DNA of 17,679 nt from NCBI GenBank assembly GCA_029239575.1, contig JARBUP010000024.1, positions 1-17,679 of the forward strand. The letters are read 5' to 3'. Below are positions 7,585 to 14,707 of this stretch, one piece after another; positions within the stretch are counted from its first letter, which is position 1, and each line of letters starts with the position of its first letter. The DNA is from Bacillota bacterium. Lineage in GTDB: Bacteria; Bacillota; Clostridia; Tissierellales; Sedimentibacteraceae. Both the position numbers and the translations under genes were made by a program. The notes under the pieces are model-generated. The model was not told the origin of the DNA and ran no database searches. It worked only from the letters and a program-made list of their open reading frames with translations.

Positions 7585-9294
7585 ATGTCTATTAAAGATT
7601 TACAGCAATTTATAAAAGAATTACAAAAATTAAATCAATTACAGATTATAGATACAAGTGTTTCATCAGAACTTGAAATAACAGAGATAGCTGATAGAGT
7701 GTCAAAGTCCAATGGAAAAGCTTTATTATTTACCAATGTAAAAAATTCAAAATATCCTGTATTAATAAATGCTATGGGAAGTTATGAACGCATGAGTTTA
7801 GGTTTGGGTGCAAAAAGTTTAGATGATATTGGCTCTGAATTAGAAAAGTACTTAAATTTAGAAAATTATTTATCTGTAAATAAATTATTCAAAAGTATTC
7901 CACGTCTTTTAAGACTTCTTTACGTATTCCCAATTAAAAGTTTATTTAAAGGTTCTTGTCAGGAAGTTGTAGAAAAAAATGTTAATTTAAATACAATTCC
8001 AGTTTTAAAATGCTGGCCTGAAGATGCGGGGCGGTTTATAACTTTGCCATTAGTTTTTACAAAGGATTTAGATTCTAAAAAACAAAATGTTGGGATGTAC
8101 CGCATGCAAATACTTGATGAAACAACAACTGGCATGCATTGGCATAAACATAAGGATGGCTCTGAAATTTATAAAGGTTATAAAAATAATAAGCAAAAAA
8201 TGCCTGTTTCAGTAGCATTAGGTTGTGATCCAGCAATTACATATTCTTCAACGGCACCATTACCTAAAATGATTGATGAAATGATGTTGGCAGGATATTT
8301 AAGAAAATCAAATGTTAAAATGGTAAAATGTATTACTAATGATATATATGTTCCATCAAATGCTGAAATAATATTAGAAGGTTATGTGGACCCTGAAGAA
8401 GATTTAGTTTTAGAAGGACCATTTGGAGACCACACAGGATATTATTCATTAGCTGATTATTATCCTAAATTTCATGTAACATGCATAACTCACAAAAAAA
8501 ATGCAGTTTATCCTACTACAATTGTAGGCAAGCCGCCTATGGAAGACTGCTATATGGCAAAAGCTACTGAAAGAATATTTCTTCCTATGTTAAAAATGGT
8601 AATGCCTGAATTAATAGATTTAAATTTACCTTTTGAAGGAGTTTTTCATAATTTAGCCTTAGTGTCTATTAAAAATAAATATCCAGGCTGTGCTCAAAAA
8701 ATTATGAATTCTATTTGGGGCATGGGCCAAATGATGTACACTAAATTAATTGTGGTTTTTGATGAAGATGTGGATGTTCAAGACTTAAATCAAGTAAGAG
8801 ATGCAATTTTAAATAATGTAGAAATAAAGGATTTAGTTTTTTCACAAGGTCCTCTTGATGCATTGGATCATTCTTCAAATGAAGCTTTATTTGGATGTAG
8901 ATTAGGTGTGGATGCGACTAATAAAAAGTTATTTAATATAAATAATGGACAAACTGCTATGAAAAACAGTTACCACATAATTTCTATTGACAAAAATAGT
9001 TCTAACCAAGGAAAAGAAGCATTAAAAGAATATATGAAAAATCATTCAGATAAATTTGTTATAGTTGTGGATTCGGTTAGTCCAGAAAATTTATCAGTTG
9101 TAATGTGGAAATTATTTAATAACATAGATGCAGACAGAGATTTATTATTCTTGGATGATAAAATTGGAATAGATGCAACCAAAAAATTAAAAGAAGAAGG
9201 CTTAAAAAGAGATTGGCCTAATGATATAGAAATGTCAGAAGAAATCAAAGAATTTGTAAATGAAAGATGGAACGAATATGGAATTGATAATTAA
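7585..9294 (+). CDS. UbiD-family prenylated-FMN-dependent decarboxylase (possible quinone-pathway MqnL-like)
   Basis: Cytoplasmic enzyme that would remove (or add) a carboxyl group on an aromatic or alpha,beta-unsaturated acid using prenylated FMN and a divalent metal. The 569 residues match the family over the full length. The cofactor segment NVGMYR (Asn168 to Arg173) and the EGPFGD motif (Glu277, Asp282) are the equivalents of the Asn168, Arg173, Glu277 and Glu282 of yeast/Aspergillus Fdc1, so the catalytic Glu/Arg/acid triad is kept with Asp in the last place. His187 and Glu232 are plausible metal ligands. The DHTGYYS and KPPMED motifs follow. The start is forced, because the codon just upstream is a stop, yet the nearest purine-rich site (AAAGG, 7560-7564) is about 20 bases away. 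The overlapping prenyltransferase argues for a quinone role; a degradative decarboxylase is the alternative. Confidence 0.88.
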   Translation: MSIKDLQQFIKELQKLNQLQIIDTSVSSELEITEIADRVSKSNGKALLFTNVKNSKYPVLINAMGSYERMSLGLGAKSLDDIGSELEKYLNLENYLSVNKLFKSIPRLLRLLYVFPIKSLFKGSCQEVVEKNVNLNTIPVLKCWPEDAGRFITLPLVFTKDLDSKKQNVGMYRMQILDETTTGMHWHKHKDGSEIYKGYKNNKQKMPVSVALGCDPAITYSSTAPLPKMIDEMMLAGYLRKSNVKMVKCITNDIYVPSNAEIILEGYVDPEEDLVLEGPFGDHTGYYSLADYYPKFHVTCITHKKNAVYPTTIVGKPPMEDCYMAKATERIFLPMLKMVMPELIDLNLPFEGVFHNLALVSIKNKYPGCAQKIMNSIWGMGQMMYTKLIVVFDEDVDVQDLNQVRDAILNNVEIKDLVFSQGPLDALDHSSNEALFGCRLGVDATNKKLFNINNGQTAMKNSYHIISIDKNSSNQGKEALKEYMKNHSDKFVIVVDSVSPENLSVVMWKLFNNIDADRDLLFLDDKIGIDATKKLKEEGLKRDWPNDIEMSEEIKEFVNERWNEYGIDN

Positions 9295-10162
9295 AATTAA
9301 CAATAAAATATATGGGAAAATTAAAGAGTATGGAAAATTAGTTATGTTTTCACATACAATATTTTCTTTAAGTTTTGCTGCCATATCTATGATATTAGCA
9401 TCTAATGGAAAGCTTAAAGTTTCAGTATTATTTTGGATTTTTGTTTGTTTTATGGGGGCTCGTACTGGTGCAAATGCTATAAACAGAGTTATTGATGCAG
9501 AAATAGATGCAAAAAATCCAAGAACTGCTACGAGGCAGATACCAAAAGGTGAAGTAAAAAAGAAAGAAGTAGTTATTTTTACGGCAATATGCTTTTTATT
9601 GATGCTTTTTGGTGCATACAAATTAAATTATGTTTGTTTAGCACTTTCTCCTATAGCATTGTTTTTACTCATAATATATTCATATACAAAGCGATTTACT
9701 TTTTTATGCCATTTAGTTTTAGGAGTTACATCAGCATGTGCTCCTGTCGGGGCATGGATTGCTGTAACGGGTGAAATAAGTTTCATACCCATAGTAATGG
9801 GAGCAGCAAATACATTGTGGGTTGCTGGCTTTGATATTATATATGGTTCACAGGATTATGATTTTGATAAAAAAAATAAACTTCATTCCATGGCTACACA
9901 GTTCGGTGTTAAAGGTGCATTATTAATAGCCAAGATGTTTCATGTAATAACATTGATATGCTTATTTATCCTTGGAATTTTATCGCCTGAACTTGGATTT
10001 ATATATTATATTGGTATTTTCATTATAGCTGCTTTGTTTGTAGTTGAATACAGATTGATATCCCCTACAAATTTAACAAATGCAAATATTGCATCATATA
10101 ACATTAATCAAATTGTTAGTATTACATTATTATCTTTAGGTGTATTAGATGCTCTTATATAA
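9278..10162 (+). CDS. UbiA-family aromatic prenyltransferase
   Basis: Integral-membrane enzyme that joins a polyprenyl chain to an aromatic acid, as in UbiA, MenA and MqnP. Both aspartate motifs that bind Mg-diphosphate are present: NRVIDAEID (Asn69, Asp73, Asp77 from this start) and YGSQDYDFD (Tyr189, Asp193, Asp197). Seven to nine hydrophobic segments fit the nine-helix family; GARTGANAINR and LWVAGFDIIYGSQDYD are closest in style to 4-hydroxybenzoate prenyltransferases of the UbiA/MqnP group rather than MenA. I chose the ATG at 9278 (294 residues), which has GGA six bases before it; an in-frame ATG at 9260 would add six residues. It overlaps the end of the ubiD-family gene by 17 bases, which implies coupled translation and a shared pathway. 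Heme O synthase is excluded by the motif pattern and context. Confidence 0.87.
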   Translation: MELIIKINNKIYGKIKEYGKLVMFSHTIFSLSFAAISMILASNGKLKVSVLFWIFVCFMGARTGANAINRVIDAEIDAKNPRTATRQIPKGEVKKKEVVIFTAICFLLMLFGAYKLNYVCLALSPIALFLLIIYSYTKRFTFLCHLVLGVTSACAPVGAWIAVTGEISFIPIVMGAANTLWVAGFDIIYGSQDYDFDKKNKLHSMATQFGVKGALLIAKMFHVITLICLFILGILSPELGFIYYIGIFIIAALFVVEYRLISPTNLTNANIASYNINQIVSITLLSLGVLDALI

Positions 10163-10175
10163 TTTTGTTAATTAA

Positions 10176-10201
10176 GGCTAAATAAATAAATTTTATTAGC
10201 C
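10176..10201 (+). terminator. Weak hairpin between ubiA and the ABC transporter genes
   Basis: GGCTAA (10176-10181) pairs with TTAGCC (10196-10201), with further A-T pairs inside. No U-tract follows on the + strand, so it may be a partial terminator or processing site that lets some transcripts read into the transporter genes. Confidence 0.35.
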
Positions 10202-10244
10202 ATTAATATAAATATATTAAATAACAAAAAGAAAGGTATAGAAA

Positions 10245-11213
10245 ATGAAAAAAATTATTTCAATTGTTTTAGTTTTAATCATGATTTTAACTGGTTGTAC
10301 AGCTAAAACAGAAGAGCCAAAAAAAGAAGCTGAAAATAATCAATCAGCAAATGAAAAAACAGTTATTAAACTAGGAATGATGTCATCATCCGATGTTATC
10401 CCTTTTGTAGTAATGAATGAAAAAAAAATAGCTGACAAGTATAATCTACAATTAGATTTACAGGTGTTTACATCTGCAAAAGATAGGGACGCAGCATTTC
10501 AAGCTGGGGAACTTGACGGAGTTTTAACAGATTATATCGGAGTAGCAATGTACCAAAATTCTAAATTTGATGTTAAAATAACTGGAATTACAGATGGTGA
10601 TTTTTTACTTATGGCAGGAAAAAATAAAGGAATAACGGACATAAGTCAAATAAAAGGAAAAAGCATTGCAATATCAGAAAATACTTTAATTGATTACACA
10701 TTTGATTACATATTAAAAAGCAACAATATGGACCCTAAAATAGATGTAGTAAAAGAAATTGTTCCAAGAATACCGGACAGATTGGAATTATTAAGAAATG
10801 ATAAAATAGATTTAGGTTTAATGCCTGAACCATTTGCAACATTAGCATTAAAAGATGGTGCTGTTTTATTAGGAAGTGCTAATGAATTCGGACTTTATCC
10901 AGCAGTATCAGCTTTTTCTCAAAAAGCTTTAAATGAAAAAAAAGATGCAATTCGTAATTTATATAAAGGATATAATGAAGCAGTTGATTATATGAACTCA
11001 ACTGATATAAGAGAATATGAAAAAACTATTATAGAAGCAGTTGGATATCCAGAAGAAATGTTAGGTAAAATCGAAATAAAACCTTTTAGAACAAGCACAT
11101 TGCCTCCAAAAGAAGCTATTGAAGAAGCATTAGTTTGGGCAAGAGACAAAGGACTTTGCAGCTCAGAATTAACTTATGAACAAATGGTTTTTGATGTATA
11201 CACAAATAATTAA
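10245..11213 (+). CDS. ABC transporter substrate-binding lipoprotein, NitT/TauT (NMT1-like) family
   Basis: Extracytoplasmic receptor that captures the solute for the adjoining importer. Residues 1-17 are a lipoprotein signal with lipobox LTGC, so Cys18 becomes lipidated and anchors the protein outside the membrane. A Lys/Glu-rich spacer (20-37) precedes a two-lobed periplasmic-binding fold (about 40-320). Typical NMT1/SsuA-like features are the VIKLGMMSSSDVIPF start, the AFQAGELDGVLTDYIGVAMY segment with its control-of-lobe pattern, ISQIKGKSIAIS, and IDLGLMPEPFATLA. This family binds sulfonates, pyrimidine precursors, nitrate and aromatic acids; the sequence does not tell which. The same superfamily includes the quinone-pathway enzymes MqnA and MqnD, but the lipobox makes this a receptor. 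GAAAGG at 10231-10236 sets the start. It lies 35 bases before the ATPase gene. Confidence 0.88.
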   Translation: MKKIISIVLVLIMILTGCTAKTEEPKKEAENNQSANEKTVIKLGMMSSSDVIPFVVMNEKKIADKYNLQLDLQVFTSAKDRDAAFQAGELDGVLTDYIGVAMYQNSKFDVKITGITDGDFLLMAGKNKGITDISQIKGKSIAISENTLIDYTFDYILKSNNMDPKIDVVKEIVPRIPDRLELLRNDKIDLGLMPEPFATLALKDGAVLLGSANEFGLYPAVSAFSQKALNEKKDAIRNLYKGYNEAVDYMNSTDIREYEKTIIEAVGYPEEMLGKIEIKPFRTSTLPPKEAIEEALVWARDKGLCSSELTYEQMVFDVYTNN

Positions 11214-11248
11214 TACCGTAAATTCTTAAAGATTAAGTTGGTGATTTT

Positions 11249-12004
11249 ATGCTTTCCATTGAAAATGTATCAATAAGCTACAAAGCTAAAAAAGAAAAAT
11301 ATATAGTTATAGATGACCTTTCTTTAAGAATAAACAAAGGGGAGGCATTAATTATATTAGGGCCTTCTGGCTGCGGAAAATCTACTTTAATAAATGCTTT
11401 AGCAGGAACAATTCATGTTGACAGCGGTATTATAAATTTTATTGTTAATGATAAAAACGAGTCTTTGAACCCCAAAAAACATAAAATAGGAATAATACCT
11501 CAAAATTTTGGATTGCTACCTTGGAAAACCGTCAGGGAAAACTGCATGCTTCCTATTAAAATAAGGAATAAAAATGTAGATATAAAAGAAAATTCAATAG
11601 AAATAATTGATAAAATTTATAATTCATTAGGAATAATAAACTTATTGGACAGATTTCCAAAAGAATTAAGTGGCGGTCAAGCACAAAGAGTTGCAATAGC
11701 AAGAGCATTCATTCAAAAGCCAGACTTATTGTTAATGGATGAACCTTTTTCAGCTTTAGATGAAATTACAAGGGAAGAAGCAAGGGAATTGTTTTTGAAA
11801 ATTTGGAAACTAAATCAAACTTCAACTATACTTGTAACTCACAGCATAGAGGAAGCCCTTTACTTAGGAAATAGAATTATCGTAATGGGAAAACATATGG
11901 GTGAATTTAAATATGAGATGGAAAATTCATACTTTGGCAAAATGCATCCCGATGATTCGAATTATTATCATATAAAAAAAATATTAAGAGAAAAGTTAAT
12001 GTAA
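11249..12004 (+). CDS. ABC transporter ATP-binding protein, NitT/TauT (SsuB/TauB-like)
   Basis: Cytoplasmic ATPase that drives the importer. All nucleotide-binding motifs are present in the 251 residues: Walker A GPSGCGKST (38-46), Q-loop Gln85, signature LSGGQ (140-144), Walker B LLLMDE (160-165), D-loop SALD (168-171) and H-loop His198. The LLPWKTV segment after the Q-loop is characteristic of SsuB/TauB-type ATPases. The ribosome site is weak (TTGGTGA before the ATG), and translation may depend on the upstream gene. The permease gene starts 10 bases after the stop. Confidence 0.92.
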   Translation: MLSIENVSISYKAKKEKYIVIDDLSLRINKGEALIILGPSGCGKSTLINALAGTIHVDSGIINFIVNDKNESLNPKKHKIGIIPQNFGLLPWKTVRENCMLPIKIRNKNVDIKENSIEIIDKIYNSLGIINLLDRFPKELSGGQAQRVAIARAFIQKPDLLLMDEPFSALDEITREEARELFLKIWKLNQTSTILVTHSIEEALYLGNRIIVMGKHMGEFKYEMENSYFGKMHPDDSNYYHIKKILREKLM

Positions 12005-12014
12005 GGGGGTACTT

Positions 12015-12764
12015 ATGAGTAAAGTTATAAATCAATTAAAAATATTTATTCAAGGTTTCCTTATATTAAATTTAATATGGTTTTTAGGATATTTAATTAT
12101 GGATACAACTGTTATACCTAATCCATTAGAAGTATATAAAAATTTCCACAAAGCTTTGGAAAATAATATATTTAAACATATATCATATAGTTTATATAGA
12201 ATTGGAATGGGTTTGTTTTTATCTTTGTTAGTCGGAATACCTACAGGAATTTTAATGGCTTATTCTAAAAAAGCAAATAAATTACTGTTCCCCTTAGTTT
12301 ATTTTGCTTATCCTATTCCTAAAACAGCACTACTACCAATTGCAATGCTTTTATTAGGCATGAGGGAAAAATCTAAAATTATAATTATGTTTTTAGTAAT
12401 AGTTTTTCAAGTAATTGTTGCAGTGAGAGATAGTGTAAATTCAATTGATAACACTATGTATCAAGTAATAAAAAGTACTGGAGCAAGCAAAATGCAAATT
12501 ATTTATCATATAACTTTGCCAGCAATTATGCCACAGTTACTTACAAGTTTAAGAGTTTCACTTGGTGCTGCAGTTTCAATTTTATTCTTTGTAGAAGGAT
12601 ATGGAACAAAATTTGGTGTTGGATATTATATTTTAGACGCTTGGTCAAGAATTAATTATATTGATATGTATATTGGAATAATTGTAATATCAATTGTTGG
12701 ATTTGCTTTATTTGTTTTAATAGATTATATACAAGATAAACTTTGTAAATGGAATAAAGTTTAA
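12015..12764 (+). CDS. ABC transporter permease, NitT/TauT (SsuC/TauC-like)
   Basis: Membrane channel subunit of the importer, 249 residues with about six hydrophobic segments. The EAA loop that touches the ATPase is visible at about 149-175 (QVIKSTGASKMQIIYHITLP), with the conserved Gly156 and the LPAIMP end. The YPIPKTALLPIAMLLLG stretch (99-115) is typical of SsuC/TauC permeases. A strong AAGGGGG site at 12003-12009 overlaps the ATPase stop. It is the last gene of the unit; a terminator begins 10 bases downstream. Confidence 0.92.
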   Translation: MSKVINQLKIFIQGFLILNLIWFLGYLIMDTTVIPNPLEVYKNFHKALENNIFKHISYSLYRIGMGLFLSLLVGIPTGILMAYSKKANKLLFPLVYFAYPIPKTALLPIAMLLLGMREKSKIIIMFLVIVFQVIVAVRDSVNSIDNTMYQVIKSTGASKMQIIYHITLPAIMPQLLTSLRVSLGAAVSILFFVEGYGTKFGVGYYILDAWSRINYIDMYIGIIVISIVGFALFVLIDYIQDKLCKWNKV

Positions 12765-12774
12765 ATTATATAAG

Positions 12775-12807
12775 AATCGCTTGCTATAATTTAGCTGGCG
12801 ATTTTTT
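12775..12807 (+). terminator. Rho-independent terminator of the transporter operon
   Basis: AATCGC (12775-12780) pairs with GCGATT (12798-12803) and, after one G-T pair and one mismatch, GCT pairs with AGC inside. A run of six T (12802-12807) overlaps and follows the 3' arm. Confidence 0.85.
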
Positions 12808-12844
12808 ATATAATAGGAAAGTTCTCTTCCTATTATATAAAAAA
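12802..12844. repeat. Perfect 18-bp inverted repeat
   Basis: Bases 12802-12819 (six T, then ATATAATAGGAA) are exactly complementary to 12827-12844 around the 7-base loop AGTTCTC. The 5' arm is the T-tract of the preceding terminator, but the 3' arm ends in six A, so this hairpin is not itself a + strand terminator. It marks the left edge of the hairpin-rich stretch. Confidence 0.85.
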
Positions 12845-12852
12845 TGAGGATT

Positions 12853-12983
12853 GCAAAGGACGGGACGTCCTTGCCGTTAAGGGGGGTGCTCAGTAAAAAT
12901 GCGTCAGCATTTTTACGCCGAAGGGGGACATAGGTCCCCATAGCGGGAGTTGCGTAGCAACTTTTTTATACTACAAAAAAGTT
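12853..12983. other. Chain of short GC-rich hairpins in a gene-free stretch
   Basis: Five back-to-back inverted repeats: 12853-12874 (GCAA and GGAC with their complements), 12893-12916 (perfect 10-bp stem GTAAAAATGC, 4-base loop), 12924-12939 (GGGGAC/GTCCCC, loop ATAG), 12948-12962 (AGTTGC/GCAACT, 3-base loop, then a T-run) and 12959-12983 (AACTTTTTT/AAAAAAGTT). The composition is far richer in G+C than anything around it. Short open frames on either strand show no recognisable protein. It could be a dispersed palindromic repeat, a structured RNA or a cluster of terminators. The octamer AAAGTTCT occurs at 12818-12825 and again at 12978-12985, bracketing most of it. The rest of the 353-base gap up to 13117 holds only the promoter of the kinase gene. 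Confidence 0.6.
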
Positions 12984-13035
12984 CTACTTGTGAAACAGCC
13001 GTGGTCGGGAAGGTGATATATATATGATTAATTAT

Positions 13036-13064
13036 TATTGTCCCATTATAAATAAAATGATATA
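13036..13064 (+). promoter_or_regulatory. Promoter of the two-component operon
   Basis: TTGTCC (13036-13041), a 17-base spacer, then a perfect TATAAT (13059-13064) with TG one base upstream (extended -10). It is a good housekeeping-type promoter about 50 bases before the kinase start. Confidence 0.65.
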
Positions 13065-13117
13065 ATTATATATTCTTTTAATATAAATTAGAATATAAAA
13101 TAATAAGGAAATAACAA

Positions 13118-14707
13118 ATGAAAAAAATTATATTATTAATTGTTACATTGAGTTTATTAAATATAAATTTACATGCTTTTGCAGAAGAAATTGTATATAA
13201 AGTTGCAGGGGATAATAATTTTCCTCCTTATGAATATATGGATTCTGATGGCGTTTATAAAGGATTTAATGTTGATATCATGAAAGCCATAAGTTTTACC
13301 ACAGGAATAAAATTTAAATATATTCCAATGAAATGGGAAAATGCTTATAATTCAATAGAAAAAGGAAAAGCAGACATAATTCAAGGAATGAAGGAATCTG
13401 AAGAAAGGAAAACAAAGTTTTCTTTTACAGATTCACTATTCATGAACTCCCAGTCTGTTTTTGTTAAAAGTAATACCTATAATATAAAATCAGAAATTGA
13501 TTTGATAGGAAAAACAGTTGCAATAATGAGAGAAGACAGCGTTTATAATCAAATAAGTAAAATAAGTCAAATAAAAATTATAGAATATGATTCAGTTGAA
13601 GAATCTCTGCAATCTTTGCTTGATCATAAAGTTGATGCTTTAATAGCAAACACATTAACTGTAAATTATTTATGTAATGAAAATAATTCCACTGATTTAG
13701 TAAAAATAGTTGGAAATTCACTTAATGAGAAAAAATATGCCATTGCAGTAGAAAAAGATAATACAATTCTATTAAACCAACTTAATGAAGGATTAAAAGA
13801 AATTCAGGAAAATGGCATGTATGATATAATTTACAGAAAGTGGTTTGGAGCACCTATAAAAAACTCAAGGGAACAATATGAATTATATATGAAAATAGTA
13901 ATTTATATATTTATATCCATGCTTGTTATCATTTTAATAATCTACAGCATCAATAAAAGACTTAATAAAATTATTGAAAAAAAGACAGAAGAACAAAAAG
14001 TTCTTATGGCAGAACTGAGGGAATATGATAAAATGCAGTTTATGGATAAAATAATTTCATCCATAGCCCATGAAATCAGAAATCCTCTCACTTCAATAAA
14101 AATATATACAGGACAAATGAAAGACAAAATAGAAAACAAGGAATTTATGATTGCAGCAGCTGAGGACATACCCGCAGAGATTGATAGAATTGATAAACTT
14201 ATTAAAGAATTTATAGAATACACATCTCCACGCAAACCATTAATTTGTAATTTGAATTTGCATGATGAAGTAATTAGCTCAATAAAACTTGTTAAGCTGC
14301 AAATTAATAATATAAAATTATCAGTTAATATTGATAAATCATATTATATCAAATTTGATATCAATCATTTTAAACAAATTGTTATAAATATTATACTTAA
14401 CAGTAAAGATGCTGTAAAAGATACACAGGACCCTATTATAGAAATATTTGCAGAAGAAAAAGATAATGAAATTTTGTTATATTTCAAAGATAATGGATAT
14501 GGTATGAATGAAAAAGATATTCAATATATTTTTGAACCGTTTTTTACAACTAAGTCACATGGAAATGGTGTTGGGATGTTTGTAGTAAAACAAATGGTTG
14601 AAGATAATGGTGGAAATATAATTGCAGTAAGTGAAGGTGAAATGAAAGGTATGTGTATAATCCTGACAGCAAAAAAAGGGAATAAAGGTGATACAAATGA
14701 AAGATAA
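13118..14707 (+). CDS. Sensor histidine kinase with extracytoplasmic solute-binding (SBP_bac_3) domain
   Basis: Membrane kinase that probably senses an amino-acid-like or related small molecule outside the cell and phosphorylates the next gene's product. Order of parts in 529 residues: signal peptide (1-22, ending AFA), family-3 solute-binding domain (about 25-245; FPPYEY, GFNVDIM, KADIIQGM, KWFGAP), one membrane helix (about 259-277), a charged coiled linker, the HisKA H-box SIAHEIRNPLTS with phospho-acceptor His318, and the HATPase domain with N-box Asn424/Asn428, DNGYGM (458-463), and the FEPFFTTKS/GNGVGM region (472-487). There is no PAS or HAMP domain. Fusing the receptor directly to the kinase removes the need for a separate binding protein. 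AAGGA at 13105-13109 sets the start. It overlaps the regulator gene by 11 bases. Confidence 0.92.
   Translation: MKKIILLIVTLSLLNINLHAFAEEIVYKVAGDNNFPPYEYMDSDGVYKGFNVDIMKAISFTTGIKFKYIPMKWENAYNSIEKGKADIIQGMKESEERKTKFSFTDSLFMNSQSVFVKSNTYNIKSEIDLIGKTVAIMREDSVYNQISKISQIKIIEYDSVEESLQSLLDHKVDALIANTLTVNYLCNENNSTDLVKIVGNSLNEKKYAIAVEKDNTILLNQLNEGLKEIQENGMYDIIYRKWFGAPIKNSREQYELYMKIVIYIFISMLVIILIIYSINKRLNKIIEKKTEEQKVLMAELREYDKMQFMDKIISSIAHEIRNPLTSIKIYTGQMKDKIENKEFMIAAAEDIPAEIDRIDKLIKEFIEYTSPRKPLICNLNLHDEVISSIKLVKLQINNIKLSVNIDKSYYIKFDINHFKQIVINIILNSKDAVKDTQDPIIEIFAEEKDNEILLYFKDNGYGMNEKDIQYIFEPFFTTKSHGNGVGMFVVKQMVEDNGGNIIAVSEGEMKGMCIILTAKKGNKGDTNER

Noticed and set aside
9589..9774. 61-codon frame on the + strand inside the prenyltransferase gene
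   Set aside because: Alternate-frame shadow; the main frame carries both aspartate-rich motifs.
12717..12941. 74-codon open frame on the minus strand across the hairpin stretch
   Set aside because: It runs antisense from the hairpin chain into the end of the permease gene, has no ribosome site and no recognisable family; the open frame is a by-product of the repeat.
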